A stretch of 64,000 nucleotides of DNA, taken from NCBI RefSeq assembly GCF_013284245.2, contig NZ_CP085876.1:4385001-4449000 (forward strand), in the 5' to 3' direction. How positions within the stretch are numbered: the first letter of the stretch is position 1; each line of letters starts with the position of its first letter. Under the pieces are notes generated by a model. The model saw only the letters and a program-made list of their open reading frames with translations. It was not told the DNA's origin and searched no databases. Source of the DNA: Brevibacillus sp. DP1.3A. GTDB taxonomy: Bacteria; Bacillota; Bacilli; Brevibacillales; Brevibacillaceae. Below, piece by piece: positions 48,325 to 57,312 of this stretch. The translations under genes were made by a program, and so were the position numbers.

Positions 48325-49329
48325 TTACATCGGTATAAGCATGGTGACACAAATTACCAAAAGCGTAATAACTACGACCAGCTTGACAACAAAACCAAAG
48401 CGAAACGTTCCAAATAGCATCAACGTTGTTTTTAAATCGAGCATGGGACCGAAAATCAGAAATGCAAGCAACGAGCTGCTTGAGAACGTATTGGCAAAGG
48501 AAGCAGCGATAAACGCATCTGCCTCTGAACAAAGCGAAAACAAATACGCCATCCCCATCATGACCAAATTAGAGGTGAGCGGTGTTTGACCAATGTCCAT
48601 GAGCGTATCCCGGCTGATGTACACCTGTAAAAGCGCGCTGATAAGCGAACCAAACAACAAATATTTCCCCATATCAAAAAATTCGTCCACCGCGTGGGCA
48701 AATGTCGAGGAAAGCTTTCCACTCGTCGCTTTTACATGGTCGGCTTCATGACTGATTTGCGATTCCATGCCGAGCCGTATTGGATTTTTTTTGACAAACA
48801 GGAAGACAAGCATGCCCACAATGAGGGCAACAATAAATCCCGCAATGCCCCGGTAGAGAGCCATTTCCGGCTGACGGGCGAAAGCCACATAGGTCGATGA
48901 CAAAACAACGGGATTCACAATCGGTCCCGCCAATAAGAAAACAATACCAACTGACAGCGGCATCCCTTTTTGGATCAAGCGACGAACCACAGGGATAATG
49001 GCACATTCACATACAGGGAACAAAAACCCGAGTAACCCAGCAAACGGTAGGGCCACGAGTGGATGCTTCGGTGTCCAGCGCCTCACCTGCTCTTCTGTCA
49101 CAAACGTCTGGATAAATGCAGAAAAGAATACACCCAAGAGGACAAACGGGATTGCTTCCAACCAAATACTAAGGAAAAAGGTTTTCACATCAAGCCACAA
49201 AGGGGACCACTCTATGCTCCAACCGGAAAACAAGCTGCTTTCTCTACCCATGGTTAACCAAACGACACTTAGTCCAAGCAGGAGCGCCCCGATTATTTCA
49301 ACCAGGAATTGGCGAATTTTCAGAATCAA
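48325..49329 (-). CDS. Permease of the DUF318/ArsP_1 family (YcgR-like)
   Basis: A 334-residue permease with about eight membrane helices. The family motif is LLGFLFPVCECAIIPVVRRL (P-V-C-E-C), with cysteine residues likely binding metal or metalloid, and the second half repeats it as MAYLFSLCSEADAFIAASFA (C-S-E-A-D-A). The duplication is typical of DUF318. The TTG start has AGGAG about 11 bases upstream. It forms a two-gene unit with the YcgQ-like gene. The promoter carries a 21-bp imperfect palindrome of Fur/Zur type (49356-49376), so zinc or another metal may control it. The substrate is unknown. Confidence 0.9.
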   Translation of the reverse strand: MILKIRQFLVEIIGALLLGLSVVWLTMGRESSLFSGWSIEWSPLWLDVKTFFLSIWLEAIPFVLLGVFFSAFIQTFVTEEQVRRWTPKHPLVALPFAGLLGFLFPVCECAIIPVVRRLIQKGMPLSVGIVFLLAGPIVNPVVLSSTYVAFARQPEMALYRGIAGFIVALIVGMLVFLFVKKNPIRLGMESQISHEADHVKATSGKLSSTFAHAVDEFFDMGKYLLFGSLISALLQVYISRDTLMDIGQTPLTSNLVMMGMAYLFSLCSEADAFIAASFANTFSSSSLLAFLIFGPMLDLKTTLMLFGTFRFGFVVKLVVVITLLVICVTMLIPM

Positions 49330-49355
49330 GCGGGAGTTCTCTCCTCTCTATTTGC

Positions 49356-49376
49356 AAATAGGTATCATTCCTATTT
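49356..49376 (-). promoter_or_regulatory. Fur/Zur-type palindrome upstream of the ycgR-ycgQ unit
   Basis: AAATAGGTATC at 49356-49366 is mirrored by ATTCCTATTT at 49367-49376; 9 of 10 base pairs match around a central C. The AAAT...ATTT ends and 7-1-7-like core resemble Zur boxes of bacilli. It lies 27-47 bp before the TTG start. Confidence 0.55.
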
Positions 49377-49470
49377 ATATAAAGGTATCTATATTTCCTT
49401 CTTGTCCTTTTACTTTTTTTTTTGCAAGATGAACAGGTTGTACAGCCTTCCCTTCCCCCTGTATCCGTCT

Positions 49471-49476
49471 TATAAT
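49471..49476 (+). promoter_or_regulatory. -10 of the ArsR gene
   Basis: TATAAT with no good -35, as is common for regulated promoters. Initiation near 49483 excludes the in-frame ATG at 49485 as start and supports the GTG at 49509. Confidence 0.5.
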
Positions 49477-49508
49477 GGTGAAAAATGGAACCGTTCGGGG
49501 TGAATGAA

Positions 49509-49898
49509 GTGAGCGAAGACATTCAGCGCATTCCCACTGATCTAGAGGTTTGTGAAGTACAGACGATCGATGAAGAAAAAGTAAACAGGCTTCGGCCCAG
49601 AATGATGGAGACGGAAGGTGTCGCCCCTCTCTTCAAGGCTCTCGCAGACGATACGCGAGCAAAAATCATTTACGCGCTGGCACTTGAAGGAGAGCTATGC
49701 GTTTGTGATGTCGCTGCAACCATCAATAGCTCGATCCCCAATACCTCTCACCATCTGCGGTTGCTAAAAAATATGGGTCTCGCCCGCTACCGTAAAAACG
49801 GCAAGCTTGTCTATTACTCACTCGATGATGATCATGTCCGTCATTTAATCATGTGTGGAATTGAGCATGCTGCCGAATTGAAGCAATCAAAACCGTAA
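49509..49898 (+). CDS. ArsR/SmtB-family metal-responsive repressor (CadC/CzrA-like)
   Basis: A 129-residue repressor. The N terminus has PTDLEVCEVQTIDEEKVNRL, resembling CadC, whose N-terminal Cys joins the metal site; helix alpha-R region has GELCVCDVAATINSSIPNTS with the C-V-C metal-box cysteines, and SHHLRLLKNMGLARYRKNGK is the DNA-reading helix and wing. The C-terminal HVRHLIMCGIEHAAE could form the alpha-5 zinc site seen in CzrA. So Cd, Zn or Pb sensing is likely. A GTG start at 49509 is preferred. A terminator and an ArsR-type operator in front of czcO follow. Confidence 0.92.
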   Translation: MSEDIQRIPTDLEVCEVQTIDEEKVNRLRPRMMETEGVAPLFKALADDTRAKIIYALALEGELCVCDVAATINSSIPNTSHHLRLLKNMGLARYRKNGKLVYYSLDDDHVRHLIMCGIEHAAELKQSKP

Positions 49899-49916
49899 AT
49901 CCACTGGCTACATACA

Positions 49917-49947
49917 GGTCCGTCACTATGAGTGGCGGCCTTTTTTT
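49917..49947 (+). terminator. Terminator of the ArsR gene
   Basis: GGTCCGTCACT and AGTGGCGGCC pair around ATG, followed by TTTTTTT. Confidence 0.88.
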
Positions 49948-49965
49948 GCTGATGCTCAAAAAAAC

Positions 49966-50007
49966 ATTCAAACAATTAATTGAATATAATAATGAATATG
50001 GTATGAT
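49966..50007 (+). promoter_or_regulatory. czcO-czcD promoter with ArsR-type operator
   Basis: TTGAAT (49980-49985) and TATGAT (50002-50007) are 16 bp apart. The inverted repeat ATTCAA-N8-TTGAAT (49966-49985) overlaps the -35, with another TGAAT at 49993. This fits the ArsR/SmtB operator style (TGAA..TTCA). Confidence 0.65.
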
Positions 50008-50040
50008 TTAGTTAATCCTCACCGAAAGAAGGCCCTAATC

Positions 50041-51081
50041 ATGAACGACTATGACGTCATCATAATTGGTGGAGGGCAGGCAGGACTTGCTCTCGGATAT
50101 GCACTCAAGCGTAAAAATCGCCGTTTTGTCATCTTGGAGCAAAACAAACGGATCGGGGATAGTTGGCGGCAGCGGTACGATTCACTCGTGCTTTTTACAC
50201 CACGCCAATATAATCATCTACCTGGTCTCGCTTTCCCAGGAAAGCCGCATTCACTCCCAAACAAAGACGATGCAGCAGACTATCTGGAAATGTACGCGAA
50301 ACATTTCGAATTGCCAGTCATGCTGAGAACAACCGTTTTGGAACTTAGCCATGCCGAATCTAGATTTCAGGTTCGGACACAAGATAGCTTGCTCTTCGCG
50401 AACCAAGTAGTGATTGCTACGGGTCCCTTTCATACACCCTATATCCCGGCTATCGCAAACAGCCTAGACCCGACCATTCGGCAATGGCACACCGCACAGT
50501 ACAAAAATGAAAGCCAGCTCATTGACGGTCCTGTCCTCGTCGTAGGCAGTGGCAACTCTGGCGCACAAATTGCAGTAGAGCTTGCCGCTCATCGACCCGT
50601 TGTTTTTTCTCAAGGAGAATCACGTTCTTACTTGCCGCTCTTCATTTTTGGAAAACCTATATTTGATTACATGAGGATATTCGGTTTACTTGATGTCCCC
50701 CGCTCCACCTGGCTTGGCCAAAAATTGAGTCAATCACCTGATCCGATATTCGGTTACAAAAAGCAGGTCCAAGAACTGTCCAGAACCGGAGCATTGCGAT
50801 TGGTTTCCCGAGCACTACAGGTGAACGGAAATACCGCTACTTTTGCAGATGGAACACAAGCAACGGTCAACAACATATTGTGGGCTACCGGTTTTCGACC
50901 GAACTACGATTGGCTAAGCGTCCCCAATGTGCTCGATTCCCATGGCCGACCGATTCATAATCGAGGGATAACAAACGTTCCTGGGCTATCCTTTCTCGGG
51001 CTCCCCTGGCAGCATACGCGAGGATCAGCGCTAATGGGCGGTGTCGGGAATGACGCGCTTTATTTAGCAGAGCATCTATAA
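50041..51081 (+). CDS. czcO: Flavin-binding monooxygenase-like protein CzcO
   Basis: A 346-residue NAD(P)/FAD-binding protein. FAD motif: VIIIGGGQAGLALGYALKRK (GxGxxG, about 5-24), then IGDSWRQRYDSLVLFTP, the second dinucleotide motif VLVVGSGNSGAQIAVELAAH, and the C-terminal ATGFRPNYDW. This is the YpeT/TrkA-like flavoprotein group called CzcO when it precedes czcD; in B. subtilis czcD and trkA(czcO) form a CzrA-repressed operon. Its precise reaction is unknown. AAGAAGG precedes the ATG, and czcD follows after 29 bp. The metal operator upstream supports the operon assignment. Confidence 0.88.
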   Translation: MNDYDVIIIGGGQAGLALGYALKRKNRRFVILEQNKRIGDSWRQRYDSLVLFTPRQYNHLPGLAFPGKPHSLPNKDDAADYLEMYAKHFELPVMLRTTVLELSHAESRFQVRTQDSLLFANQVVIATGPFHTPYIPAIANSLDPTIRQWHTAQYKNESQLIDGPVLVVGSGNSGAQIAVELAAHRPVVFSQGESRSYLPLFIFGKPIFDYMRIFGLLDVPRSTWLGQKLSQSPDPIFGYKKQVQELSRTGALRLVSRALQVNGNTATFADGTQATVNNILWATGFRPNYDWLSVPNVLDSHGRPIHNRGITNVPGLSFLGLPWQHTRGSALMGGVGNDALYLAEHL

Positions 51082-51110
51082 ATCATTCGTTTTATAAGGA
51101 GGACACAATC

Positions 51111-52100
51111 ATGAGCTTTCATCATCACGATCATGGAGATGGTCACGATCACCATCACCATGGAAAAGGAGCCAGTAAACGAGCTCTTCTCATTTCTTTC
51201 CTCATCATTACTGTATTTTTGGTTGTAGAAACCATCGGGGGCTTCCTCACCAATAGTTTGGCGTTGCTCTCTGATGCTGGGCATATGTTAAGCGATGCAT
51301 TGGCGCTTCTATTGAGCTTAATCGCTGTTCATTTCGCTGCACGACCACCTTCTGCCAAGAGAACCTTCGGGCTGAAGCGCTTTGAAATCTTAGCTGCACT
51401 GACCAATGGTGTGACACTTGTACTGATTTCCCTGTTCATTTTCTGGGAAGGATTCCAACGCATGTGGAATCCGCCTGAGGTTGCCAGCGGCTCCATGATC
51501 ATCATCGCCACAGTTGGCCTCTTGGCAAATATTGCTGCCGCCATTGTACTCATGCGTGGCGATACCAAGAACAACGTCAATGTACGCAGTGCATATCTCC
51601 ATGTTCTCGGCGATCTTCTCGGTTCTGTCGGTGCAATCATTGGTGGTATCCTGATGTGGGCTTTTGGCTGGTACATTGCCGACCCGATCATCAGTATCGT
51701 CGTGGCTGTCCTGATCATGCTGAGCGCATGGCGCGTAACGAAAGAATCCGTCAATATTTTGCTGGAAGGCGCTCCTTCACGGCTGGATACGACAAAAGTC
51801 GAAGAACGACTCAGTCAGCTAGCTGGAGTTAGCAAAGTGCATGACCTCCATATTTGGACGGTTACTTCCGGATTCGATTCACTGACATGCCATTTGGTTG
51901 TTGAGGACGACTTACCTAGCTACCCTGTGTTAAATGATGCATTGGCCCTTTTGGAAAAAGAATTCGGCATTACACACGCTACCATCCAGATTGAGAACTC
52001 GTCTACTACACACGGTGGCTTACATTGTCAGGCAACAGCCGATTCTCACGATCACGACCATGACCATGCGCATGATCATAAACAACATAGCCATTCCTAA
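51111..52100 (+). CDS. czcD: Cation diffusion facilitator, Zn/Cd/Co exporter
   Basis: A 329-residue CDF exporter. Six membrane helices carry the Zn-binding residues in NSLALLSDAGHMLSDALAL (helix 2) and YLHVLGDLLGSVGAIIGGIL (helix 5, H-x-x-x-D). Both ends are His-rich (FHHHDHGDGHDHHHHGKG; SHDHDHDHAHDHKQHSHS) and would buffer metal. The cytoplasmic C-terminal domain (RLSQLAGVSKVHDLHIWTVT ... GITHATIQIE) is typical. It exports Zn2+/Cd2+/Co2+ against K+ or H+. It is the second gene of the czcO-czcD operon and ends at a strong terminator. AAGGAGG precedes the ATG. Confidence 0.96.
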   Translation: MSFHHHDHGDGHDHHHHGKGASKRALLISFLIITVFLVVETIGGFLTNSLALLSDAGHMLSDALALLLSLIAVHFAARPPSAKRTFGLKRFEILAALTNGVTLVLISLFIFWEGFQRMWNPPEVASGSMIIIATVGLLANIAAAIVLMRGDTKNNVNVRSAYLHVLGDLLGSVGAIIGGILMWAFGWYIADPIISIVVAVLIMLSAWRVTKESVNILLEGAPSRLDTTKVEERLSQLAGVSKVHDLHIWTVTSGFDSLTCHLVVEDDLPSYPVLNDALALLEKEFGITHATIQIENSSTTHGGLHCQATADSHDHDHDHAHDHKQHSHS

Positions 52101-52103
52101 CAA

Positions 52104-52140
52104 AAAAACCATCTCCCGACATTTTCGAGAGATGGTTTTT
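52104..52140. terminator. Bidirectional terminator between czcD and acsA
   Basis: AAAACCATCTC and GAGAGATGGTTTTT pair around CCGACATTTTC. Confidence 0.92.
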
Positions 52141-52147
52141 CTTGTGA

Positions 52148-53863
52148 TTAATCTTCCATCGTAGACAGGTCACCAGTTGGTAGACCTAATTCCCACGCTT
52201 TCAAGACACGGCGCATGATTTTTCCGGAACGCGTTTTTGGCAACTTGTCGCGGAATTCAATTTCACGAGGAGCAGCATGTGCAGCCAGTCCTTCTTTCAC
52301 AAACTTGCGAATTTCATCCATCAACGCTTCACTTGGCTCATAGCCAGCTCGCAGCGAGATGAACGCTTTGATAATTTCACCACGAACCGGATCCGGTTTG
52401 CCGATGACACCCGCTTCCGCTACTGCTGGATGCTCCACGAGCTTGCTCTCGACTTCAAACGGACCGACTCGCTCACCGGAAGTATTGATCACATCATCAA
52501 TACGGCCTTGGAACCAGAAGTAGCCTTCTTCATCCTTGTATGCAGAATCCCCGGACACGTACCAGCCTGGGATGCTGAAGTATTCTTCGTATTTCGCTGG
52601 GTTGTTCCAGATTTGTCTCATCATGGCTGGCCAACCTGTACGGATTGCCAGGTTCCCCATTCGATTCGGCGGCAGCTCATTTCCACGGTCGTCAATAATC
52701 GCTGCATAAATACCTGGGAACGGCTTACCCATCGATCCAGGCTTGATCGGCATACAGCGATAGTTAGAAATCAGCTGAGCACCTGTTTCCGTCATCCACC
52801 AGTTGTCATGAATGCGTTGATTAAACACGCGCATACCCCAGTGAACGACTTCCGGATTGAGTGGTTCGCCAACGCTCAGGACGTGACGCAGACTGGATAA
52901 GTCATATTGCTTGACAAGTTCATCCCCTGCCCCCATGAACATGCGGAACGTAGTCGGAGCACTGAACCAAATCGATACTTTGTTTTTCTCAATGACTTTA
53001 TACCAGTCTTCGGGAGTGAAACGTCCGCCACGTACGACAATCGTTGCTCCATTCAACCAAGGTGAAAAAATGCCATAAGAAGTACCCGTTACCCAGCCAG
53101 GATCGGCTGTGCACCAATAAATATCATCCTCTTGCAAGTCGAGAATCCATTTCCCAGTTTGGTAGTGCTGGATCATGGCATTGTGAACATGCAGAACACC
53201 CTTTGGCTTGCCCGTTGAGCCTGAAGTGTAATGGAGGATCATTCCATCCTCACGATCAACCCATTCGATTTCCAGCTCAGTGGAGGCTTCTTCCATCGCT
53301 TTTTCAAAACGGATGTGACCTTCTTTTAGCTCCTCTTCTGCACCTACAACAATCACGTGTTTTAATGCAGGCAGGTCACTTACCGGAATGCGTGGCAAGA
53401 GTGCAGGTGTCGTAACGATCGCAACGGCTTCGCTATTTTCCAAGCGATCACGCACAGCCGCTTCCATGAACGCTTCGAACAGCGGTCCTACGATTGCGCC
53501 AACCTTAATCGTGCCTAAAACGCTTACATAAAGCTCCGGCGAACGCGGCATAAAGACGAAAACGCGGTCCCCTTTCACAATGCCCAAATTCCGCAAAACA
53601 TTTCCGAATTTATTGGATAATTCGCTTAATTGCGCGAAAGTATAAGTCTCGTCTCTCGTCGCATTGCTGTACATCAAAGCGATTTTGTCTTTCCGATCAG
53701 TAGCGAGATGTCGATCAATGGCTTCGTACACCATGTTCACTTTCCCGGTCTCATACCAAGAGAATTGCTTCTCCACATCCGCCCAATCAAAATTCGCATA
53801 TGCTTCGTCATAATTTTCCAGATTATAAGTGCCTTCCGTTGCTGGAATTTTCTCTACGTTCAT
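52148..53863 (-). CDS. acsA: Acetyl-CoA synthetase
   Basis: A 571-residue adenylate-forming enzyme, the length of B. subtilis AcsA (572). It makes acetyl-CoA from acetate, CoA and ATP. Motifs: ILHYTSGSTGKPKGVLHVHN (P-loop), WWMTETGAQLISNYRCMP (acetate pocket, Trp), YVSGDSAYKDEEGYFWFQGR with the hinge Asp, and the C-terminal KLPKTRSGKIMRRVLKAWE, whose Lys is the residue acetylated in the family by AcuA. No acuABC genes lie next to it here. AGAGTGGGAGAG precedes the ATG. It stands alone between terminators. Confidence 0.96.
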   Translation of the reverse strand: MNVEKIPATEGTYNLENYDEAYANFDWADVEKQFSWYETGKVNMVYEAIDRHLATDRKDKIALMYSNATRDETYTFAQLSELSNKFGNVLRNLGIVKGDRVFVFMPRSPELYVSVLGTIKVGAIVGPLFEAFMEAAVRDRLENSEAVAIVTTPALLPRIPVSDLPALKHVIVVGAEEELKEGHIRFEKAMEEASTELEIEWVDREDGMILHYTSGSTGKPKGVLHVHNAMIQHYQTGKWILDLQEDDIYWCTADPGWVTGTSYGIFSPWLNGATIVVRGGRFTPEDWYKVIEKNKVSIWFSAPTTFRMFMGAGDELVKQYDLSSLRHVLSVGEPLNPEVVHWGMRVFNQRIHDNWWMTETGAQLISNYRCMPIKPGSMGKPFPGIYAAIIDDRGNELPPNRMGNLAIRTGWPAMMRQIWNNPAKYEEYFSIPGWYVSGDSAYKDEEGYFWFQGRIDDVINTSGERVGPFEVESKLVEHPAVAEAGVIGKPDPVRGEIIKAFISLRAGYEPSEALMDEIRKFVKEGLAAHAAPREIEFRDKLPKTRSGKIMRRVLKAWELGLPTGDLSTMED

Positions 53864-54023
53864 GTCTTCACTCTCCCACTCTACATATCGTTTTTCTCAC
53901 TACGCAACATTCATAATATTTCTACATTTTTTGCATAATTCCTCCTGCCAGAACCTACTTATTCGATCGCGAACTTTTTCTTGTATAATGACGGTACTCT
54001 TACTGTGAAGGAGATGGCTGACC

Positions 54024-54926
54024 ATGATGATCTGGTTTATTTTACTTGGCGCTATCGCCTTGTTGCTTTTTCGAGCCTATCGCAATACATTTGATGTTCA
54101 AATAAAAGAAGTAGCGATACCCTTGCAAAAATCCCGGCACCTTCAACAACCGCATGAGTTTGAGCCGATTTCGATCTTACATTTGTCTGATTTGCACATG
54201 GAAAACTTATCTGTACTGCCCCAGAGTATTGTCGATGACTTCTCGCAGCGTCAGGTAGACCTGATTGCGATTACCGGCGACTTGCTCGACCGCGAAAAAA
54301 ACATTCCGAAGGCAGTTGCTTTTGTGCAATGTCTCCAGCAATTACAGCCAGCACTCGGAACTTATGTGGTTTTTGGCAATCACGACTACGTTCTTACCCC
54401 TTTCAAGCTCGCACAGTTGAAATCAGAGTTGGAGCGAATTGGCTGTCGTGTACTTATCAACGAAAATGAAACCATCTATCACAAGGGGCAGCCCCTGCAC
54501 ATAGTAGGTGTGGATGATTTCAGCACACGCCATAGCAACCTGGCCAAGTCTTTCTACGGTGTACCCGAGACAGGAGCAAGGCTCGTCTTAACTCATGATC
54601 CTAATATAGTTTTGCACATGAAAGAGTATGCTTACGATTATTTGTTGTCAGGGCATTTTCACGGCGGACAGATCCATTGGCCTCGCCCCTTTCATCTCGC
54701 AACGATGGGGAAGCTGCCTAAACTGAATATCGTTAAAGGTCTCCACGAGATGGATGGTCGATCCTTTTACATCAGTGAGGGCCTAGGGCAAACAGGGGTA
54801 AACATCCGTCTGCGTTCCCGTCCCGAGATAACTTTGCATGTACTGGGCAGTGATTCTCCATTCAACGAGATGGCCACTCCAGCTGTTGCTCTACAAGAAA
54901 CAGCTGCCACGCTCGCTCTCGACTAA
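54024..54926 (+). CDS. Membrane-anchored metallophosphoesterase
   Basis: A 300-residue calcineurin-type phosphoesterase. One N-terminal helix (MIWFILLGAIALLLFRAY) anchors it in the membrane. The metal motifs are ordered ILHLSDLHMENL (D-x-H), LIAITGDLLDRE (G-D), VVFGNHDYVLT (G-N-H-D), LVLTHDPNIVL and YLLSGHFHGGQIHWP (G-H-x-H), so both metal sites are complete. Related proteins (YpbG/YkuE group) act on nucleotides or lipids outside the cell. A TATAAT at 53983-53988 is a probable -10 and GAAGGAG precedes the ATG. A PucR-type gene follows 42 bp later. Confidence 0.93.
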   Translation: MMIWFILLGAIALLLFRAYRNTFDVQIKEVAIPLQKSRHLQQPHEFEPISILHLSDLHMENLSVLPQSIVDDFSQRQVDLIAITGDLLDREKNIPKAVAFVQCLQQLQPALGTYVVFGNHDYVLTPFKLAQLKSELERIGCRVLINENETIYHKGQPLHIVGVDDFSTRHSNLAKSFYGVPETGARLVLTHDPNIVLHMKEYAYDYLLSGHFHGGQIHWPRPFHLATMGKLPKLNIVKGLHEMDGRSFYISEGLGQTGVNIRLRSRPEITLHVLGSDSPFNEMATPAVALQETAATLALD

Positions 54927-54968
54927 GGTATAATAGCCTTACTTTCGTGTCGAGATGGGGGTCACCTT

Positions 54969-55976
54969 GTGGAAAAATGGAAGAGAGATGTCGAGCACAT
55001 CCGACAAACGACAAATTTACCTATCGAATATGTACAAGTCTCACAAACAGATGCAGTACAAGCCCAGCAGGATTGGGTACAAAAAGGCTGGGAGCAAGTT
55101 GCCATCCATTCGAGCAACGGTGTAATGACAATGATCCTTATTGAAACGGCATTTTGGCATACTTCAGCCCGAGCGTTGTTGGATCTGATTTTTCCTCAAG
55201 TGAATGATCCAGCAACGCTTCCCTTCCCTAAACAGATATCCCATTGGCTTTCGGGCATTGTCTCCGGCTCCCCTGTAGCGATCCCTGCTCAGCTGGAAGC
55301 GAAATGGCCGTGGAAAGAAGCCCGCGTCTCCTTTTTATTAGAGCGATGCAGACCAGATCGCAAGGGAGAATGGGATACTTTGCAGCCCTTGTTGCATGAT
55401 TTTTTTGAAGGAGTACCCGATTTCATTCCGTTGACGCAAATACATGCCCTTCTCATCGTCCCTGTCTCCATGCTCGATCATCAAAAAACAGCTTCAGAGC
55501 TTTTGGAGTGGGCATCTGGCTTACACGATCTGATTTCGATGGAATGGATGGAACCCGTTCGCCTTGTTGTCGGATCGCCAATCACGAGTCCACTTGCATT
55601 GGACGACACTCTTTTACGACAAGTATCACTCTCGCGTGCCCTTCAATCCTATCGACCACAAATGATGGTTGCTGGGGACTGGTCGTATCCGTTAGAACGA
55701 TGGGCAGCTTCTCTCCCCAAAGAAATAGCAGCCGCAATCGCTAACGAGTTGGCCGCTGTCATAACCGTTCCACACATGACAGATGAACAACTGGAAACAT
55801 TAGATACGTTGTTCGCCAGACAATTGAATGTAAGCGATACAGCACGGCAGCTTTTCCTTCATCGGAATACACTGTTGTATCGATTGGACAAGCTGACGGA
55901 ACAAACCGGTTTAGACCCGCGATTATTTCCTGATGCCGTCATGCTGCAGCTCTACCTTCTCTTTCGTCAAAATTAA
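54969..55976 (+). CDS. PucR/CdaR-type transcriptional regulator
   Basis: A 335-residue protein whose C-terminal ~55 residues match the PucR/CdaR HTH (HTH_30): TLDTLFARQLNVSDTARQLF with LHRNTLLYRLDKLTEQTGLD. The N-terminal ~280 residues are not an obvious sensor domain and lack GAF or diacid-recognition features I can identify. Such regulators activate nearby catabolic or transport genes. The next gene on the strand is a MsmX/UgpC-type ATPase, making it the best candidate target; a 112-bp gap with TATACT (about 55994) may hold its promoter. GTG start at 54969 with GGGGG upstream. Confidence 0.85.
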   Translation: MEKWKRDVEHIRQTTNLPIEYVQVSQTDAVQAQQDWVQKGWEQVAIHSSNGVMTMILIETAFWHTSARALLDLIFPQVNDPATLPFPKQISHWLSGIVSGSPVAIPAQLEAKWPWKEARVSFLLERCRPDRKGEWDTLQPLLHDFFEGVPDFIPLTQIHALLIVPVSMLDHQKTASELLEWASGLHDLISMEWMEPVRLVVGSPITSPLALDDTLLRQVSLSRALQSYRPQMMVAGDWSYPLERWAASLPKEIAAAIANELAAVITVPHMTDEQLETLDTLFARQLNVSDTARQLFLHRNTLLYRLDKLTEQTGLDPRLFPDAVMLQLYLLFRQN

Positions 55977-56088
55977 CAAAACATTTCGTATATACTGTCC
56001 ATATCCTTCTTGCTAGTGAATTGGTACCCTACCCTTACAGTCATCCAAGAATTTGCTCTCTTCACAAACCCGAGGAGGTGCCTTTTTC

Positions 56089-57204
56089 ATGGCAAAGGTA
56101 AGTCTTTCCCACATTTATAAACGATATGGAAGCAGCGTAACAGCAGTTGACGATTTTCACTTGGAAATTCAAGATCGCGAATTCCTCGTTCTAGTCGGAC
56201 CATCTGGTTGTGGAAAATCTACCACGCTGCGCATGATTGCAGGTCTGGAAGAGATTTCGGAAGGTGATCTATACATAGGTGATCGTCGAGTCAACGATGT
56301 GGCTCCCAAAGATCGCGACATCGCCATGGTTTTTCAAAGCTATGCACTCTACCCGCATATGAATGTATACGAAAATATGGCTTTCGGCCTGAAATTGCGC
56401 AAATTCTCCAAATCCGATATTGATAAGCGAATTCAAGATGCAGCTCGAATCCTCGATATTTCGCATTTACTAGACCGCAAGCCAAAAGCTCTCTCCGGGG
56501 GCCAAAGACAGCGTGTCGCATTGGGTCGTGCGATCGTGCGTGAGCCGCAAGTATTTTTGATGGATGAACCATTGTCCAACCTCGATGCGAAGCTGCGTGT
56601 ACAAATGCGCACGGAAATTTTGAAACTGCATCAACGTTTGAATACCACGATTATTTATGTGACGCACGACCAGACGGAAGCCATGACCATGGGAGACCGG
56701 ATCGTCGTCATGAAGGACGGCCTTATCCAACAGGTGGCAACCCCGACTGAAATCTACAATCATCCAGTCAATCTGTTTGTAGCGAGCTTCATCGGCTCGC
56801 CTGCGATGAACTTTGTGAAAGGGAATCTTTCCGAGAAAGACGGGGCGCTCTATTTTGATGCGCAAAATATTCATGTACGCTTCCCAGAAGATAAAGCCAA
56901 GACTTTACGGGAAAAAGGTTATGTAAATAAGCAGGTTATTTTTGGTATTCGCCCGGAGGACATTTACAGCGACGCCTCTTTTATGGAAGCAAATCCATTT
57001 GAGAGTTCACTGGAAGCAGAAGTTGAAGTCGTAGAAAACATGGGTTCCGAATTGTACGTCTATTTCCACAATATCGGGGATACCCAGATGGTAGCGCGCG
57101 TGGATTCTCGTGAAGCGCTAAAACCAAAGATGAAGGTAAAACTAGCGATGGATCTTGCCAAATGTCATGTATTTGACAGCGAGACAGAAGTAGCTGTATT
57201 CTAA
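56089..57204 (+). CDS. ugpC: Carbohydrate ABC transporter ATP-binding protein (MsmX/UgpC type)
   Basis: A 371-residue ABC ATPase. Walker A is [20 protein letters not shown] (about 36-55), signature [20 protein letters not shown], Walker [17 protein letters not shown], switch His [10 protein letters not shown]. The C-terminal ~130 residues form the TOBE/MalK regulatory domain ([29 protein letters not shown]). This is the multi-sugar ATPase type (MsmX of B. subtilis) that serves many sugar permeases encoded elsewhere; no permease or binding protein is adjacent. AGGAGGTG precedes the ATG at 56089. A hairpin with T's (57217-57256) may end the transcript. Confidence 0.94.
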   Translation: MAKVSLSHIYKRYGSSVTAVDDFHLEIQDREFLVLVGPSGCGKSTTLRMIAGLEEISEGDLYIGDRRVNDVAPKDRDIAMVFQSYALYPHMNVYENMAFGLKLRKFSKSDIDKRIQDAARILDISHLLDRKPKALSGGQRQRVALGRAIVREPQVFLMDEPLSNLDAKLRVQMRTEILKLHQRLNTTIIYVTHDQTEAMTMGDRIVVMKDGLIQQVATPTEIYNHPVNLFVASFIGSPAMNFVKGNLSEKDGALYFDAQNIHVRFPEDKAKTLREKGYVNKQVIFGIRPEDIYSDASFMEANPFESSLEAEVEVVENMGSELYVYFHNIGDTQMVARVDSREALKPKMKVKLAMDLAKCHVFDSETEVAVF

Positions 57205-57216
57205 TAGCGAAGTGAG

Positions 57217-57256
57217 AAGGAGTGTCCCATCGGCATTCCTTTTCCTATTTTTTTGT
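57217..57256 (+). terminator. Possible terminator after the MsmX-like gene
   Basis: AAGGAGTG and CATTCCTT pair around TCCCATCGG; a T-rich run TATTTTTTTG follows 6 bases later. Confidence 0.5.
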
Positions 57257-57312
57257 GCAAAACCTATATAGAGAGAACAACTAGAGGTAGCGTGGAGAGG
57301 AGCGGATAAGAA

